From Elephas maximus indicus (lineage: Eukaryota; Chordata; Mammalia; Proboscidea; Elephantidae): DNA of 64,000 bases. The stretch spans positions 12,123,001 to 12,187,000 of the forward strand of contig NC_064842.1 of NCBI RefSeq assembly GCF_024166365.1, read 5' to 3'. The translations under genes and the position numbers were made by a program. Of this stretch, positions 1 through 12,050 are shown piece after piece (position 1 is the first letter of the stretch; every line of letters starts with the position of its first letter). The notes beneath the pieces are model-generated. The model worked only from the letters and a program-made list of their open reading frames with translations. It made no database searches and was not told the DNA's origin.

Positions 1-402
1 GCCTCCCGTCACCTCTGTGCTGCCTGATGCTGATAAAAAAATAAAATAAAATAATAGCAGGTGATAATGTTCAGCCTCAGACACCCAGGCCTGGCTTTCT
101 AAAAGGCTGGCCAGAGACCCTGTCCCTCCCCAGCTGTCATTCTGGAAAGACAGACTGGGGACAGGAGCTTAAACCCCGTACCCCACACGTGGAAGCTCTC
201 TCAGAGATAACCTGGTTCTCCGCACAGTGAGCCGGAGGCACACCTACCACACCAAGGGTCTTCAGACGTGCTGAGATGCTCTTCCCTGCCCCGTGTATCC
301 AAGAACCGCGGTTTTCCCTTCCCCCTTTCTAGCCCCCAGCCCCAGTCTGCATTAAAGAACTTTTGCTTAGTTTGTTGTTTTCTTAGACACTAAGTCTTAT
401 TT
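1..402. other. No recognised feature
   Basis: Unique-looking sequence with a short A/AT-rich run near position 40-55. I see no coding potential, no SINE head or tail and no recognisable older repeat. Confidence 0.4.
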
Positions 403-612
403 GGATTACCTGGGTGGTGTAAACAGTAAATGCGCTTGGTTGCTAACCAACAGGTTAGAGGTTCAAGTCCACCCAGAGGTGCCTCAGAAGAAAGGCCTGG
501 TGATCTATTTCCAAAAACTCAGCCACTGAAAACCCCGTGGCGCACAGTTCTTCTCTGACACACGCGGGGTCGCCATGAGTCGGAACCAGCACCACAGCAA
601 CCGGGTTGATTT
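403..612 (+). repeat. AfroSINE, long subtype
   Basis: tRNA-like head with the B-box-like GGTTCAAGTCC, the body segment reading CAGAAGAAAGGCCTGGTGATC, and a tail with GGGTCGCCATGAGTCGGAA. This is the longer of the two main SINE subtypes in the window (head beginning around 'cctgggtggtg'). Confidence 0.85.
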
Positions 613-1006
613 GTTTTTCCCATCAAATGAAAGTTCCTCCCCAGCCCTCGCTCACTGGCTATTGAAACCTTAGAGCTGCTTTCGCTCATGCTGTTCCCTC
701 TGACTCTGATTCCGTTCTCTCACTCCCTGGCCCTTTGTCCAGAGAGAAGTCCCCACATGGAAGGTGAGCTGAGGCCTTCTCTGAGCCCCGCCCCCAGGTC
801 TCGCAGGCGCCCCCGCCTCCTCATCTCCAAGGCCCTCCCAGGAGGCCTTTACTCCACTGGTTTTGCAATCTTTACACGTCTCCTCCCCGGAGACAAACCT
901 CCTTGAAAGCAGGAGTGTTTTATTTTGCCCATCCGGGCCAGCCAGCACACCAGGCATCTTGGGTGGGTTACATACATTGACCAAAGCTACAGTCTCTCTA
1001 CTAAAT

Positions 1007-1170
1007 CCCAAAAAAAACCCAAACCCGTTGCTATGGAGTTGATTCTGACTCACAGTGACTCTACAGGGCAGAGTAGAACTGCTCCATAGGGTTTACAAGG
1101 AGCCCCTGGCGCATCTGAACTGCTGACCTTTTGGTCAGCAGCCAAACTCCTAACCAGTGTCCCACCATCT
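1007..1170 (-). repeat. AfroSINE, short subtype, minus
   Basis: Begins with an A-rich tail complement and 'gttgctatggagttgattctg', followed by the inverted body and head. It is complete but diverged. Confidence 0.85.
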
Positions 1171-1407
1171 CTCCCCAAACCTGCAGCATGCAGTCAGAGC
1201 TGTGTCCCCACGCTGCTTCCCAGGGAAGGTAGGGGAGCCATGAAGGACACTCAGACCTTTGACTGCTTTCTGTCAAATCACTTTCTTGAGATTATCTTTA
1301 GGATAGGCGACATAAAGGAACGCTTTTTAAACTGTGCCAGGGCAGCCAGGTGTGGTGGCCAAACCCCTCTGCAGCTCTGAGAAGGTCAACAACAAGCTAG
1401 GAGAGAG

Positions 1408-1532
1408 TCCAAAACCCACTGCCATCAAGTCAGTCACAGTTCATGGCGACCCCTTTATTGCACAGTAGATCTGTGTTCCATAGGTTCAAGGTTAGTAGTC
1501 AAGCACAAACCATCTGCACCACCCAGGGACTT
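1408..1532 (-). repeat. AfroSINE, internally deleted, minus
   Basis: Tail motif 'actgccatcaagtcagtcac' at the left and the head 'caccacccagggactt' at the right. Much of the middle is missing compared with other long-subtype copies. Confidence 0.7.
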
Positions 1533-2212
1533 AGGAGAGAGTCAGGAGAGACGAAATCTCCATGCATTATAGAAGTCAGATTCCCACTCCTTAGCAGCAA
1601 CAATGTCCTCCATTCTCTGGCCACCACCCTGAAGACCCCCCAAGCCTGTAGCCAGTCCTGAGAGCCTTAGAACAGCCCCTTCCCCTGAGGCCCTTAGGCA
1701 GAAGCACCTCTGATGTGGGGTACCTGAGGTTGGGGTGACCAGTGTCAGCCACAGGGAGCAAAATGCTTTATGTGACATTTTCACCTGAGGGCTTCTGTTG
1801 TCAAACCATTCATTACCAAAACTCGGCGATATGTTTCAAAACCTTCCAGAGCTTCAGCAGATGGAAAAGTAAGAAGACATGATGTCAGAATTACTGAAAA
1901 TGGAAGGATAATAATAAAGACGCTGGGCCTCTGTTAATTCCTCTAAACATCACCCTACTCCAGATCCAAAGGCAGCCAGCTCTTCATCACAATAATCCTT
2001 CAATTTATGAGGCCTGGCCACCTTGCAAGCATTTTCTTGGCAGAGAGAGATTCCTACAAGGTGGGAGATCTTGACCATATCTATGAGGAAGAAAAAAAGA
2101 AATTGCACCTGACTGGTCCTCAAGCTAAGTCCCTTAATGTTTCCCATCCACCCTTCCCGCCTCCTTGGCTAAAGATGGGTAAGGCATTATGAAATGCAGA
2201 GGGCTGAAAAGA
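1533..2212. other. No recognised feature
   Basis: Non-repetitive sequence between SINE and MIR relics. Short open frames exist on both strands but none resembles a known protein. Confidence 0.35.
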
Positions 2213-2380
2213 CAGTGTGGTCCGGAGTTATCCAGATCAAGGTCAAAATCCCAATTCTACCATTTTCTAGCAGTGTAACTGAGCAATTTCCCTGACCTTG
2301 CTGAACCTCAGTTTCTTCATCGGTAAAATGGGAGTGCAAATGTGCAGCTCAGAAGGCTAATAAAAGAAACCAGGAAGATA
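2213..2380 (+). repeat. MIR SINE relic
   Basis: Shows the classic MIR core with 'cctcagtttcttcatcggtaaaatggg'-like sequence (2306-2333), preceded by a 'tgtaactgagcaa' segment. An ancient mammalian-wide SINE. Confidence 0.8.
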
Positions 2381-2714
2381 ATGTCTATAAACCATCTCGC
2401 AGGGTTCCTGCAGGGGGAAAAGCTTTAACCCAGTTTCCCAAAGTGTAGGTGTTATGTGTAAAAGGGGTCCCACAGTCAATAAGTGTGGGACACGCCTGGC
2501 TAAACAGATAAAAGTTTGTTTCTTCTCTGCAGGGCTTCTCAGAAACTCTAGCCTGGTAACAGGAGCTGTGACTCTCCAAGAGCCTTCCCAGGCCACTATG
2601 ACCACAAAACCCTCAGAAGTAGTACTCCTTGGCTTATCTTTAGGGAAATGATGCTTTAAATTAAAGAGAAGACAGCAATTAAATTTTGCAGCTATTGAGG
2701 CGACCTCTTCTTCT

Positions 2715-2855
2715 AGGAGTCCCTGGGTGGTGCAAATAGTTAAGCACTCAGCTACTAGCTGAAAGGTTGGTGGTTTGAACCCACCCAGAGGCACCTTGGA
2801 AGACAGGCCTAGTGATCTGTTTCCAAAGGTCTCAGCCTTGAACGCCCTAATGGCT
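2715..2855 (+). repeat. AfroSINE head, 3'-truncated
   Basis: Full long-subtype head ('aggagtccctgggtggtg') and body, but it stops after the 'cagccttgaa' segment without the RTE-like tail. Losing the 3' end is unusual for a target-primed element and implies later deletion. Confidence 0.75.
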
Positions 2856-2859
2856 ACCA

Positions 2860-4130
2860 ATTTTCAGCCATCTTATTAACTTTCCACACTCCTGTAAAGA
2901 AAGCAGACTAAAGACTCTCATCACAGTTGGCACAGTAAGAAACGGAGGCCCAGAACAGCTAAGGAAGCCATCACCGGAAGAGGGCATGGCTTCTCCAAGA
3001 CTGCAATTTAGCCCCCAAAATGTATTCTATTATCATCACTTATATTCACTAGTTATGGATCTTGACATGAAACCAGCCAACACTTCTTGCAAGTGGATTT
3101 GATTTTCTGGAGAAAGGAAATTAATTAATATGCACACTCAGTCTTTTCAAAACCATCTATCAGGTATGAAGAGTCACTATAGACACTTCGGTCCAATAAA
3201 GCCCTGCCTAGAGACCCGCCTGATAGCTTTACCCTTTGGTTTGTGGATTAGGTCGAAGAACAGTTTATCTGTTCATGCAGATGAGAACGTCAGACAGCTC
3301 ACCTTCACTACTGTCCCCTGAATCCAGTACACACTTTTAATCCCACCACAAGGTCAAACGCAAAGCCCAAGAGTGTCGATTTGGAAGAGGTAGATGAATT
3401 GGGGAAAAGGAACCTTGGAAAAAGGGTTAAGGTTCCCAAGGTCCAGCCTCGAAGTCCCCCTGTGCCCAAACTCCCACTTCCTCGTTCTCTCTCTCAGCTC
3501 CCGCACCTGTTCCTCTACTTTTAGTAATATCGTAGCACCTGACCACTGTGAAGCACGCAGTCATTTTTGCAAAATGAAGAAGCACCTGTTGCGCATTTAC
3601 ACGGCTAACCCTTGTGTGGCACCTTATCACCACAGCTCTGCAAGATACACCATTTTTCCATTTAACAGGTGATAAAACCAAGACTCAGAGGGGTTTCAAG
3701 TGTACCCAAGGATTCTCTGGCAGCATGTCTATCACAGGGGAGGCTGGAGGTGACTGAGGAAAGGGACAGCCAGGCGACCCACATCTTAGTGAACAGCATC
3801 TGCCTCAGTCATTGCTATGTTGCCATTCCAGAATCTTTTAATACACGCCATGAGCCACATAAGGTCCGGTTGGGCATCACCCAAGCACTTATACGTCTGC
3901 GGCATCATAAGGTTATAAGAGAATTCAGAAATTCTGATCAGAGAATGGGACTTAGCACGCGCAACCAGACGCAGTTAACACAGCAGCTTTCCGCACGCGA
4001 CACATGTATCTCATGTCTCTTGTATACAAAGCAGTTGCACTGCCAGACATACAATGGTACAGTACACACATAAACTATAACACGTATGTCTTGATAGTCA
4101 TAATAAATGCCCATGTTACTGGCTTAGGTA
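2860..4130. other. No recognised gene
   Basis: About 1.3 kb with no recognisable repeat of recent origin. A 134-codon open frame at 3669-4073 has no recognisable domain or homology. Confidence 0.35.
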
Positions 4131-4420
4131 CAGTGAGCTTACCCATCCTTCAAACGTCAGCTCCTCTCTTGTAGGCTCCCCCATCCTACCGCCCTTTGTG
4201 CTCCCTCCTCCATATTCCTGGCACTTTGTACCCATCCTGGAACTGCTCTTGCACATGGCAGCGTGAGTCACTCATTATGTTTCTATCTCTCCTGCTGAGC
4301 TGGGATCCCCTCGAGGGTGGGGTCCAGGCCTTGGGCATTAATAGCTCTCCAGCATCTTGCTCCATTCCTGGCCAGCGATTGGTCCTCAAGTTGGTGGTCA
4401 TTGTTAAGGGCCAACCATAA
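4131..4420 (+). repeat. LINE L2 3'-end relic
   Basis: Reads like the 3' region of L2: alternating C/T-rich blocks, a 'ctgagctgggatcccctcgagggtgg' stretch equivalent to the L2 'gagggcagggac' segment, then 'cattaatagct'. Old and diverged. Confidence 0.55.
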
Positions 4421-4867
4421 AGCCAAACCAAGTAACATAACCCAGGTGTTAGATGTCAGAAGCCATTGTGTTTTTACCCTGATCCAACAAAAGCTGTTAA
4501 AATATAAGCAAAATACATGGGCTCCCTTTTTGGCTACTTTTCCTTCCCCAGACACAAGTCCTCTGAGACATTTCTGCGTTGTTCCTGCCATTTCAGAGCT
4601 TTCATCCCAGGTGTCTGACTTACTGAGACATGATTAAGCATTTTTGTCATAGCGGGGACTCTTATTAATACAGATATACAGATTGGCCTGTTCATTAGTG
4701 CACATGAAAAATTAGACATGAAAACAGAATGGCTTGATCACAAGCTAAAGAGTATGCAGGGCTTCTATACATCCCAATTGTTTTGGCATTATTCTCATGC
4801 TGTGAAGCCAACAAAACCACGATGTGGTGCTCTGGAAATGGCAAGATTGAAGCGAGACCTGCTGCTG

Positions 4868-5398
4868 CGGTTGTTGTTGTTGTTGTTAGGTGCCATCGAG
4901 TGGGTTCTGACTCATAGCGACCCTATGCACAACAAAAGAAACATTGCCCGGTCCTGAGCCATCCTTACAATCGTTGTTATGCTTGAGCCCATTGTTGCAG
5001 ACACTGTGTCAATCCACCTCGTTGAGGGTCTTCCTCTTTTCCACTGACCCCGTACTTTGCCAAGAATGATATCCTCCTCCAGAGACTGATCTCTCCTGAC
5101 AACATGTCCAAAGTATGTAAGATGCAGTCTCGCCATCCTTGCTTCTAAGGAGCATTCTGGTTGTACTTCTTCCAAGACAGATTTGTTCGTTCTTCTGGCA
5201 GTACATGGTACATTCAATATTCTTCGCCAACACCACACAATTCAAAGGCGTCAATTCTTCTTCGGTCTTCCTTATTCATTGCCCAGCTTTCACATGTATA
5301 TGATGCGATTGAAAATACCATGGCTTAGGTCAGGCGCACCTAAGTCTTCAGGGTGACATCTTTGCTCTTCGACACTTTAAAGAGGTCCTTTGCAGCAG
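4868..5398 (-). repeat. RTE LINE 3' fragment, minus
   Basis: The minus strand encodes the C-terminal end of an RTE ORF (WCWRRILN..., LTYFGHVVRRDQSLE, RKRGRPSTRW-type sequence), ending in a (GTT)n complement at 4868-4890. This is the family whose 3' end the SINEs share. 5'-truncated and non-functional. Confidence 0.85.
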
Positions 5399-5689
5399 AT
5401 TTACTGCTGCTGTAGTTATTTGTAATTATCACTCCCTGCCTGAGACTGCAGTGAGCCACCCCAGAAACAGCCAGCACTCCCCTGGGGTTCTGCACATGAG
5501 GTCTCCGGGGCCACCCACGGCCTCTCCATGTCATCACCAGCCTGAGTGAGAGGAGAAGTGGGCATGGGAGTGGGAGGTGTGAGACGGGAGGACGCATGTA
5601 TCAGTGAGATGAAAAGGGAGGCGAGGCCACTCGTGTTCAGGCGTGTATGATCACACTGGTGGCACAGAGAGCAGTATAAGAGGGATCCC

Positions 5690-6254
5690 GTTGTGGATTG
5701 AATTGTGACCCCCAAAAATAATCCTAACCCCTGCACCTGTGGTGGGAAACCCTGGTGGCCTATCAGTTAACAGCTACAGCTACTAACCGAAAGGTCAGCA
5801 GTTCAAATCCACCGGCAGCTCCTTAGAAACCATATGGAGCAGTTCTACTCTGTCCTATAGGGTCAATATGAGTCAGAATCAACTCAACGACAGTTTGGTT
5901 ATAATGCCATTTGGGAACGGGTTTTCTTTGTTATGTTTATGAAGCAGTATTAGTAGAGGGTCTGTCTTGAGTCAATCTTTTTTGAGATATAAAAGGAGCA
6001 GATTAAGCAAGGAGGAAAAGAAGCAGAGATGGAGGAAGAAAGATACCAAGCCACATGAAGACTGCCCAAGAACAGAAGTTCAAAAGAGACACGGATCTTC
6101 CTTCAGAGCGAACAGAGAGAAAAAGCCTCCCCCCAGAGCTGGCACCCTGAATTCAGAATTCGAGCCTCCTAAACTGTGAGAAATAAAGCGTCTGTCTGTA
6201 AAAGCCACCTATTTGTGGTATTTCTGTTATTGCTGCACTAGATAACTAAGACAG
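5690..6254 (+). mobile_element. MaLR-type solo LTR (copy a) with SINE inside
   Basis: Starts 'ttgtggattgaattgtgac' and ends near 'gcactagataactaagaca'. It contains an AATAAA near 6181 followed by 'gccacctatttgtggtatttctgtta', which is the hallmark 3' part of MaLR (ERVL-related) LTRs. No internal retroviral sequence is attached. Interrupted by a SINE at about 5750-5896. Confidence 0.75.
5750..5896 (+). repeat. AfroSINE inside LTR copy a
   Basis: Short subtype: head with 'ctaaccgaaaggtcagcag', body 'ggagcagttctactctgtcc', tail 'atgagtcagaatcaactc'. It lies just after the LTR motif 'cacctgtgg'. Confidence 0.85.
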
Positions 6255-7314
6255 ATCCTAATGGTGTATACCCAAAGAATTAAAAGCAGGAATCCAAATA
6301 GATACTTGTACACCAATGTTCATTGCAGCACTATTCACAATAGCCAGAAGGTGGAAACAGCCTAAATGTCTACCAACAGATGAATGGATAAACAAAAGCT
6401 GGTACATACACACAATGGAAACAACTCAGCCACCTTACCACACAGATGAACCTTGAAAACATTATGCTGAGTGAAGTAAGTCAGTCACGAAAGGACAAAT
6501 ACTGTATGATCTCATGTATATGAAAAAAAAAAATGTACAGAGACCAAAGCTCATTAGTAGTTAGTTACCAGACGTGGGAGGGAAAGGGACAGGAGAGCCA
6601 TTGCTTAGGGGGCACTGAGTTTCTGTCAATGGCAGTGGAATAATCTGGAAAAGGATAGTGATGATGGCTGTACAACGTGAACAATGTGACCAATGACAGT
6701 GAATTATACATGTAAAAATGATTGTCTGAGGCAAGGGAGAATGAAGAAAACCAAAGACACAAGGGAAAGATTAGTCCAAAGGACTAATGGACCACAACTA
6801 CCACAGCCTCCACCAGACTGAGTTCGGCACAACTAGACTGGGCCCAGCTACTACCAATGACTGCTCTGAAAGGGATCACAATATAGGGTCCCAGACAGAG
6901 CTGGAGAAACCCCGAGAGGATGGCCCCAGGGCACCCTTTTAACTCCATACTGAAGTCACTCCTGAGGTTCACGCTTCAGCTAAAGATTAGACAGGCCCAT
7001 AAAACAAACAATAATACCCATAGTTGAGCCATGTTTATGAAACCAAATGGGCACACCAGCCCAGGGGCAGGGACAAGAAGGCAGGAGGGGTCAGGAAAGC
7101 TGGACAAATGGAAATGGGGAACTCAAGGTCGAGAAAGGGAGAGTGTTGGTATGTTGTGGTGTTGGCAACCACTGTCACAAAATAATATATGTATTAACTG
7201 TTTAATGAGAAACTAATTTGCTGGGTAAACCTTCATCTAAAGCACAATTGACACAAATTAATGAGTTGGAAAATGTTTTGTTATATATATTTTTACCACA
7301 CACAAAAAAAAAAA
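6255..7314 (+). mobile_element. 5'-truncated L1, plus strand
   Basis: Starts in the last part of L1 ORF2 (the minus-strand L1 at 18.6-20.8 kb shows the same region inverted: 'gcagcactattcacaatagcc'). It continues through the 3' UTR and ends in an A-rich run at 7303-7314. A 'gatcct' occurs at both edges and may be the end of a short TSD. About 1.06 kb; no intact ORF. Confidence 0.8.
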
Positions 7315-7339
7315 GGATCCTGACTTCTTTGCCTGGAAT

Positions 7340-7545
7340 TCAGCCTTCCAACAAAACTGCCTGGAGTCAAGCCCCAGTCACCACTGAGGAGCTTGGAACT
7401 TCAGGCAAGTTATTGACCCTCTCCGTGCCTGCTTCCTCATCTGTGAAGTGGGAAATAGTGGCCCCAGGATATAGGGCTGTCGTGAGGATTAAGGTAACTG
7501 ACATATGCAGAGATGCAAGAACAGTTTTAAGTGTCCTGTGGTCTT
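7340..7545 (+). repeat. MIR SINE relic
   Basis: Core 'cttcctcatctgtgaagtggg' at 7432-7452 with a 'gtgaggattaaggtaactga' segment downstream, as in MIR. Confidence 0.75.
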
Positions 7546-7649
7546 CAGCCCACCTTTATGATCACCTTACTAGGTCCCATCATGCTCCTTTAGCCCTAAC
7601 CCACACAACTTCACTCATTCAATCAATAAATACCTATTGAATACCCAAC

Positions 7650-7853
7650 AGGAGCGGTGTGGTGCAGTGGGTAAGTGCTCAACTGCTAACTGAAAGGCCG
7701 GCGGTTAGAACCCACCAGCTGCTCCGCAGGAGAAAGATGTGGCAGTCTGCTTCCGTAAAGATTTACAGCTTTGGAAACCCTATAGCGCAGTTCTACTCTG
7801 TACTGTAGGGTCACCATAAGTTGGAGTCGACTAGAAGGCAATGGGTTTTTGGG
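7650..7853 (+). repeat. AfroSINE with extended body
   Basis: tRNA-like head, then the extra segment 'gagaaagatgtggcagtctg' found in only some short-subtype copies, then body and tail ('agttggagtcgact'). First of three SINEs in a row, all in the same orientation. Confidence 0.85.
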
Positions 7854-7877
7854 GGTACCTAGTACCTAGGACACTGT

Positions 7878-8045
7878 TGGAAACCCTGGTGGGGTAGTGG
7901 TTAAGTGCTATGGCTGTTAACCAAGAAGTCGGCAGTTCGAATCTGTCAGGTGCTCCCTGGAAATTCTATGGGGCAGTCCTACTCTGTCATATAGGATTGC
8001 TATGAGTCGGAATTGACTCGACAGCAGTAGGTTTGGTTTGGTTTG
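7878..8045 (+). repeat. AfroSINE, short subtype
   Basis: Complete head, body and tail, ending in the (GGTTT)n stretch typical of this subtype. Second of the tandem cluster. Confidence 0.9.
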
Positions 8046-8057
8046 AAGCACACTGCA

Positions 8058-8205
8058 CCAAGGTGGTATAGTGATTAAAAGCTTGGCTGCTAACCAAAAC
8101 GTCAGCTGTTCAAATCCACCAGGCACTCCTTGGAAACCCTGTGGGGCAGTTCTACTCCGTCCTATAGGGTCACTATGAGTTGGAATCGACTGCACAGCAA
8201 CAGGT
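8058..8205 (+). repeat. AfroSINE, short subtype
   Basis: Third SINE of the cluster. Head 'ggctgctaaccaaaacgtca', body 'ggggcagttctactccgtcc', tail 'atgagttggaatcgact'. Confidence 0.88.
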
Positions 8206-8239
8206 TAGCACAACGTTAAATTGAACTGCCTGTTCCTCC

Positions 8240-8560
8240 CCACACGTGCCCTCCTAGCTTTCCTGCCTACAGCATCTTTTCCTCTCTCCACATGGCCAGA
8301 TCCTAACTCCTTCACGGCTCAGTCACCTCCTCCATGAAGTCTTCCTCATCCTCCCCAATGGAAGTGGTCGTTTCCTCCTCAGTTTGTGCAGCACCTCATT
8401 TTTCCTCCCGTACAGCACTTAATACTTTTTAACTCAAATCAGACCTCAAAACTCCCTGAGGGCAGACCCAGTCTGCTTCATCTTTCTGTCCCGCACAGCA
8501 TAACATCTTACATATAGCACTCAATATGCAATCAGTGAACAAGTATGGCATGAAGGAAGG
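8240..8560 (+). repeat. LINE L2 3'-end relic
   Basis: Long C/T-rich stretch containing 'ccatgaagtcttcctcatc', then 'ctccctgagggcagacccag' and 'gcactcaatatgcaatcag', in the order expected for the L2 3' end. Confidence 0.7.
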
Positions 8561-8719
8561 AGCACCTGAATACAAACCAGCAGAGAGAGGCTCTCTAGGC
8601 CTCTCACCGGAGTCTGTTTATAAAAGGTAGACCGGAGGCCATCAGTTCAATCCCCCCAAAGTTACTAAACAACTGTTATGAGCAAGGCGTTGTGCAAAGC
8701 AGTATGGGAAAATTTTTTT

Positions 8720-10029
8720 TTTTTTAAGTGAAAAATACCCAATCCCTTCCCTGTAGGGTCAAGTAATCAAGCAAAAGGGAAGGTCCCAGTGTCCATTTCC
8801 AGCTCTGGATGTCTGCTCCCCCATTCATTCCTGTTCCAGGGCCAGAGGGTGAGACTGTACAAGTCACTGAGCTTCCAGAGAATCCAAGAACCCAGCTCCA
8901 ACCACGGCCTCCCTGCAGCTTTGCTGAGGCCGTCCCACATGCCCAGGGCACCTGGTTCTAACCTTCTTTGGTCCCTTCCTAAACATCTCGAGCCCGCTCA
9001 AAGCAGACCATCTCATCTCGCTCTTTGCCATGATCTTGAGGGCACCTGGAGTGAATGTCCTCCTTTCCCCACTTTATCCCCATCCTCTGCCCTCCCCCCC
9101 CATCCACAGAAGGCCCATCCCCCTTCCTTCCAGAGACCCACCTCTCCTGTGCTCAGGGTCACTGGGCCCTTATGTAGACCTCTCAAACCTTGCACCCTCC
9201 CTCCAGCACGTTCCCTTCCAAACCTCCGATAGTTACCTCTCTGCTTACCAGGTCCTGCTCTGCCTCTGGCAACCTGGGGCAGTCCACTTACAGCCATCTC
9301 TCAGGGCTGTTGAGACAATTTAGATACCACCAGTATGTAAAAAAAGGCTTTGCAAAACAAAGGGACTACAAAAATGTTAGGCATTTTCTTATCCTCTGAG
9401 GGCAGAGATCACCTGTTTGTATCCTCTTTGGTTCTCCCTCAATGCCTGGCCATGCTTGTGACTTGAAGGTATTCAATAGATTAGACAAACATCAGATTAA
9501 TGAGTAAGTCCCAGTATGTATGAGTCAAACTCCCATGTCAATTTGACTGATTAGTTTATCTCTGACTAAGAGCATTTGGGCTTACCACATTCTCACTCTC
9601 AATCAAGTGAGAATTCCCGCTGGGCCCTCTCACTCTGAAAAGGACAGAAACCAGGAGAGAGAGGCACTCTAGGGCTCTCACTGGGGCCTTTTTAGGTTCA
9701 AATCCTAATGTACGCCTATAGACCAGAGAAGAATTTTCACCCCCGGGTTCCTAGTGTCTATAGATGGGAGCTGAGCTGTTGGACACACCCAAGGTCCAAC
9801 AGAACAGAGTTGTCCATGAAAGTTACCATCAGTCTGTGAAGGACTTAAGTTAGGATCAACGATAAGGTTTCATTTGTTACTTTAATAGTATAGCTTTTAT
9901 GCTGTTGTGGTATGTAATTTTGTTGATTTATTTATGCAGGTGTATAAATATTATGTATCAGTATGAACAATCTGTCATATTGATTTGTTGGTTTTGCGGA
10001 GCCGTGCGCCCAGGGTCTCCAGAAACCCT
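8720..10029. other. No recognised gene
   Basis: Mostly unique sequence with a pyrimidine-rich part around 9040-9240 that yields open frames in several registers without protein-like character. A segment around 9640-9690 is related to one at 8565-8610. Confidence 0.35.
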
Positions 10030-10420
10030 GATAAACAATCTGTGACATGTACTCAGGCCTCCCCAACCTTAAGGGGCAAAAAGTCTTTCCTCTCCTTAAG
10101 CTCCTGCCCCTTAAGCTGCCTTCCTTTGTCTCTCCTTCCTTTCCTTGTCAAGCCCCTCTTACACCCAAAGCCCCGAAATATCATTGCTTCTCCCCTACTC
10201 AAGCTGCCTTCTCCAATGGCCTAATTGCCAAGTTCAGTGCCATTTTCATTGACTTTTCTACAAGATTTCAAATTGCTAGCCAGGCCTTGTTTCCTGAATC
10301 TCTTGCCTCAGCTCCCAGGACATGATAGCACCTCTTCCCTCTTTATTCCTCCTCAGCCCTAACCCACACCTCATTTCCCCCAAGTTCAGGCCTCAGGCCT
10401 CTGATTCCTTAAGGACACTC
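10030..10420 (+). repeat. LINE L2 ORF relic (reverse-transcriptase region)
   Basis: 'cccctactcaagctgccttc' followed by 'tgccaagttcagtgccattttc' corresponds to the L2 ORF2 coding region upstream of the catalytic motif. Heavily mutated. Confidence 0.55.
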
Positions 10421-10639
10421 TGTTCCTCTGGTATCACACTGATGAGGACCCAAAAAAAACAGACATCTCTAATTCAAGGCCTCTTCTAGGCTCCTGGCTG
10501 GAACTTCCAGCAGTTCCTGGACCTCCACCTGGCTGTCTTGCCAGCTCAAGTGGTCCAGAACTAGACTGTTGGAATCTTCCCAAGACCAACTATCCCCCCG
10601 ACTCACATTCCCAGCGACAGGTGCCATATGTCCGTTCAT

Positions 10640-10870
10640 TCCCCATTGCACAAATATAGACTGTGTGCCCCCTCTGTACAGGCACTGCCCTGGGTCTGGG
10701 GAGGCAGCCGTGAGCAGACTCCCACCCTCATGCATGGCAAGAACTCAAACAATAAGCAAGGAAATAAGTATAAACTCCAACATCAGGTGGTGATATGTGC
10801 TATCAAAGAAAATAAAGCAGGCTTAGGAGATCATGGCCAGAGGGCTCCTATTTCACATAGATGTTTAACG
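10640..10870 (+). repeat. LINE L2 3' relic
   Basis: Matches the L2 3' pattern 'gtgccaggcactgttctagg' (here 'tgtacaggcactgccctggg'), then 'caataagcaaggaaataagta' and 'gtgctatcaaagaaaataaag'. Confidence 0.65.
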
Positions 10871-11082
10871 CAATGGGACTTGGATGAGTGAGCCCAGGGA
10901 GACTGAGAAGTGGCTGCTGGGGGAATAAGAAGAAAATCAGGAGTACAGTCCCAGAAGCAAAGCAAAGCAAATGTTTCAGAAAGAAGGGTCCACCATGTCC
11001 CAAGGTCCAGTTGGGTGAACACTGAGAACCAACCGTTGAACTTAGCAATATGTAAGTCACAGGGCAGTCTGTTCTGCGACTG

Positions 11083-11178
11083 TCATGGGGATGGTGCAGG
11101 ACTCAGCAGTGTTTCGTTCCGTCGTGCACGGGGTTGCCATGAGTCAGGAGCTGCTTTGACGGCAGCAGACCAACCACA
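11083..11178 (+). repeat. SINE/RTE 3' tail fragment
   Basis: Only the last 95 bp or so: 'gatggtgcaggactcagcag' followed by 'ggggttgccatgagtcagga'. It is closest to the tails of the tRNA-Gly-headed SINEs at 49.6, 52.6 and 56.9 kb, so it is probably a 5'-truncated member of that family. Confidence 0.65.
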
Positions 11179-11179
11179 G

Positions 11180-12050
11180 GTCACAGGAGACAAGACAGAG
11201 TATTTCCGTAGTGGAAGCAGGGAAACCTGCTGAAGAGACTGAAGAGAGAATGAGAGGGAGGGATGAGATAAGACAGCAAGGACAGATGACTCTTCCGAGC
11301 AGCTTTGATAGAAAGAGGAGCAGAGAAACAACGGAGCAGCAGTGGAAAGGAAACATAACCTAGTATGAGGCTCTGGGGCCATTTTTTATGATGGGACATT
11401 ACAACGTCTTCGTGTGCAGGCAGGCGGTATAATCCCACGGAGAGGGAAAATGTAAAGATGGTGGGGAGGAGGTGACTGCAGGAGCAAAGTCCTGATCAGG
11501 GACCAGAGCACAGCAGATGTTTTGCCTTAAGACAGGAACAGAGACAATTCTCTTTGACTCCTTTTTACCTCTATCTCCAATCTCTTATCTCTACATTCCT
11601 GACATCTTACATCTCAAATCAATCACCAGGTGTGGTCGTTTATTCACCCCCCCCCCCAATATCGCACACTTTTGTCACTTGCTTTTCATTCCCACTGCCA
11701 CTACTCAGGATGAAATTATCATGTCTTTTTAATTGTAAAATACAATCACGTTTTCTTTTTTTCTTTAAGTAAGTAAGAAATACATTTTTACAAAGAATTG
11801 CTATGGGAGAATTAAGCACCCACATAAAAGAGACATGAAACAAAAAAATAGTGATTTGGCAAAGTGGGTAGGAAGTCTACAGATGATAAAAAGTGTCTTA
11901 TTTCCAAGGAGTAAAATCAGAAAATCCTGTACTTAACTCCTTTCTGCATTAAATTCTTGTATCTAACAATTTAATTTCGTGTTTTTTCCACTAGATAAAA
12001 CTAGGAAGGATGATAAGTATTTTTTTTATACTTTATATATATTTTTTCTT
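11180..12050. other. No recognised gene
   Basis: A/T-rich, with a C run at 11647-11657. No convincing repeat or exon. Confidence 0.35.
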
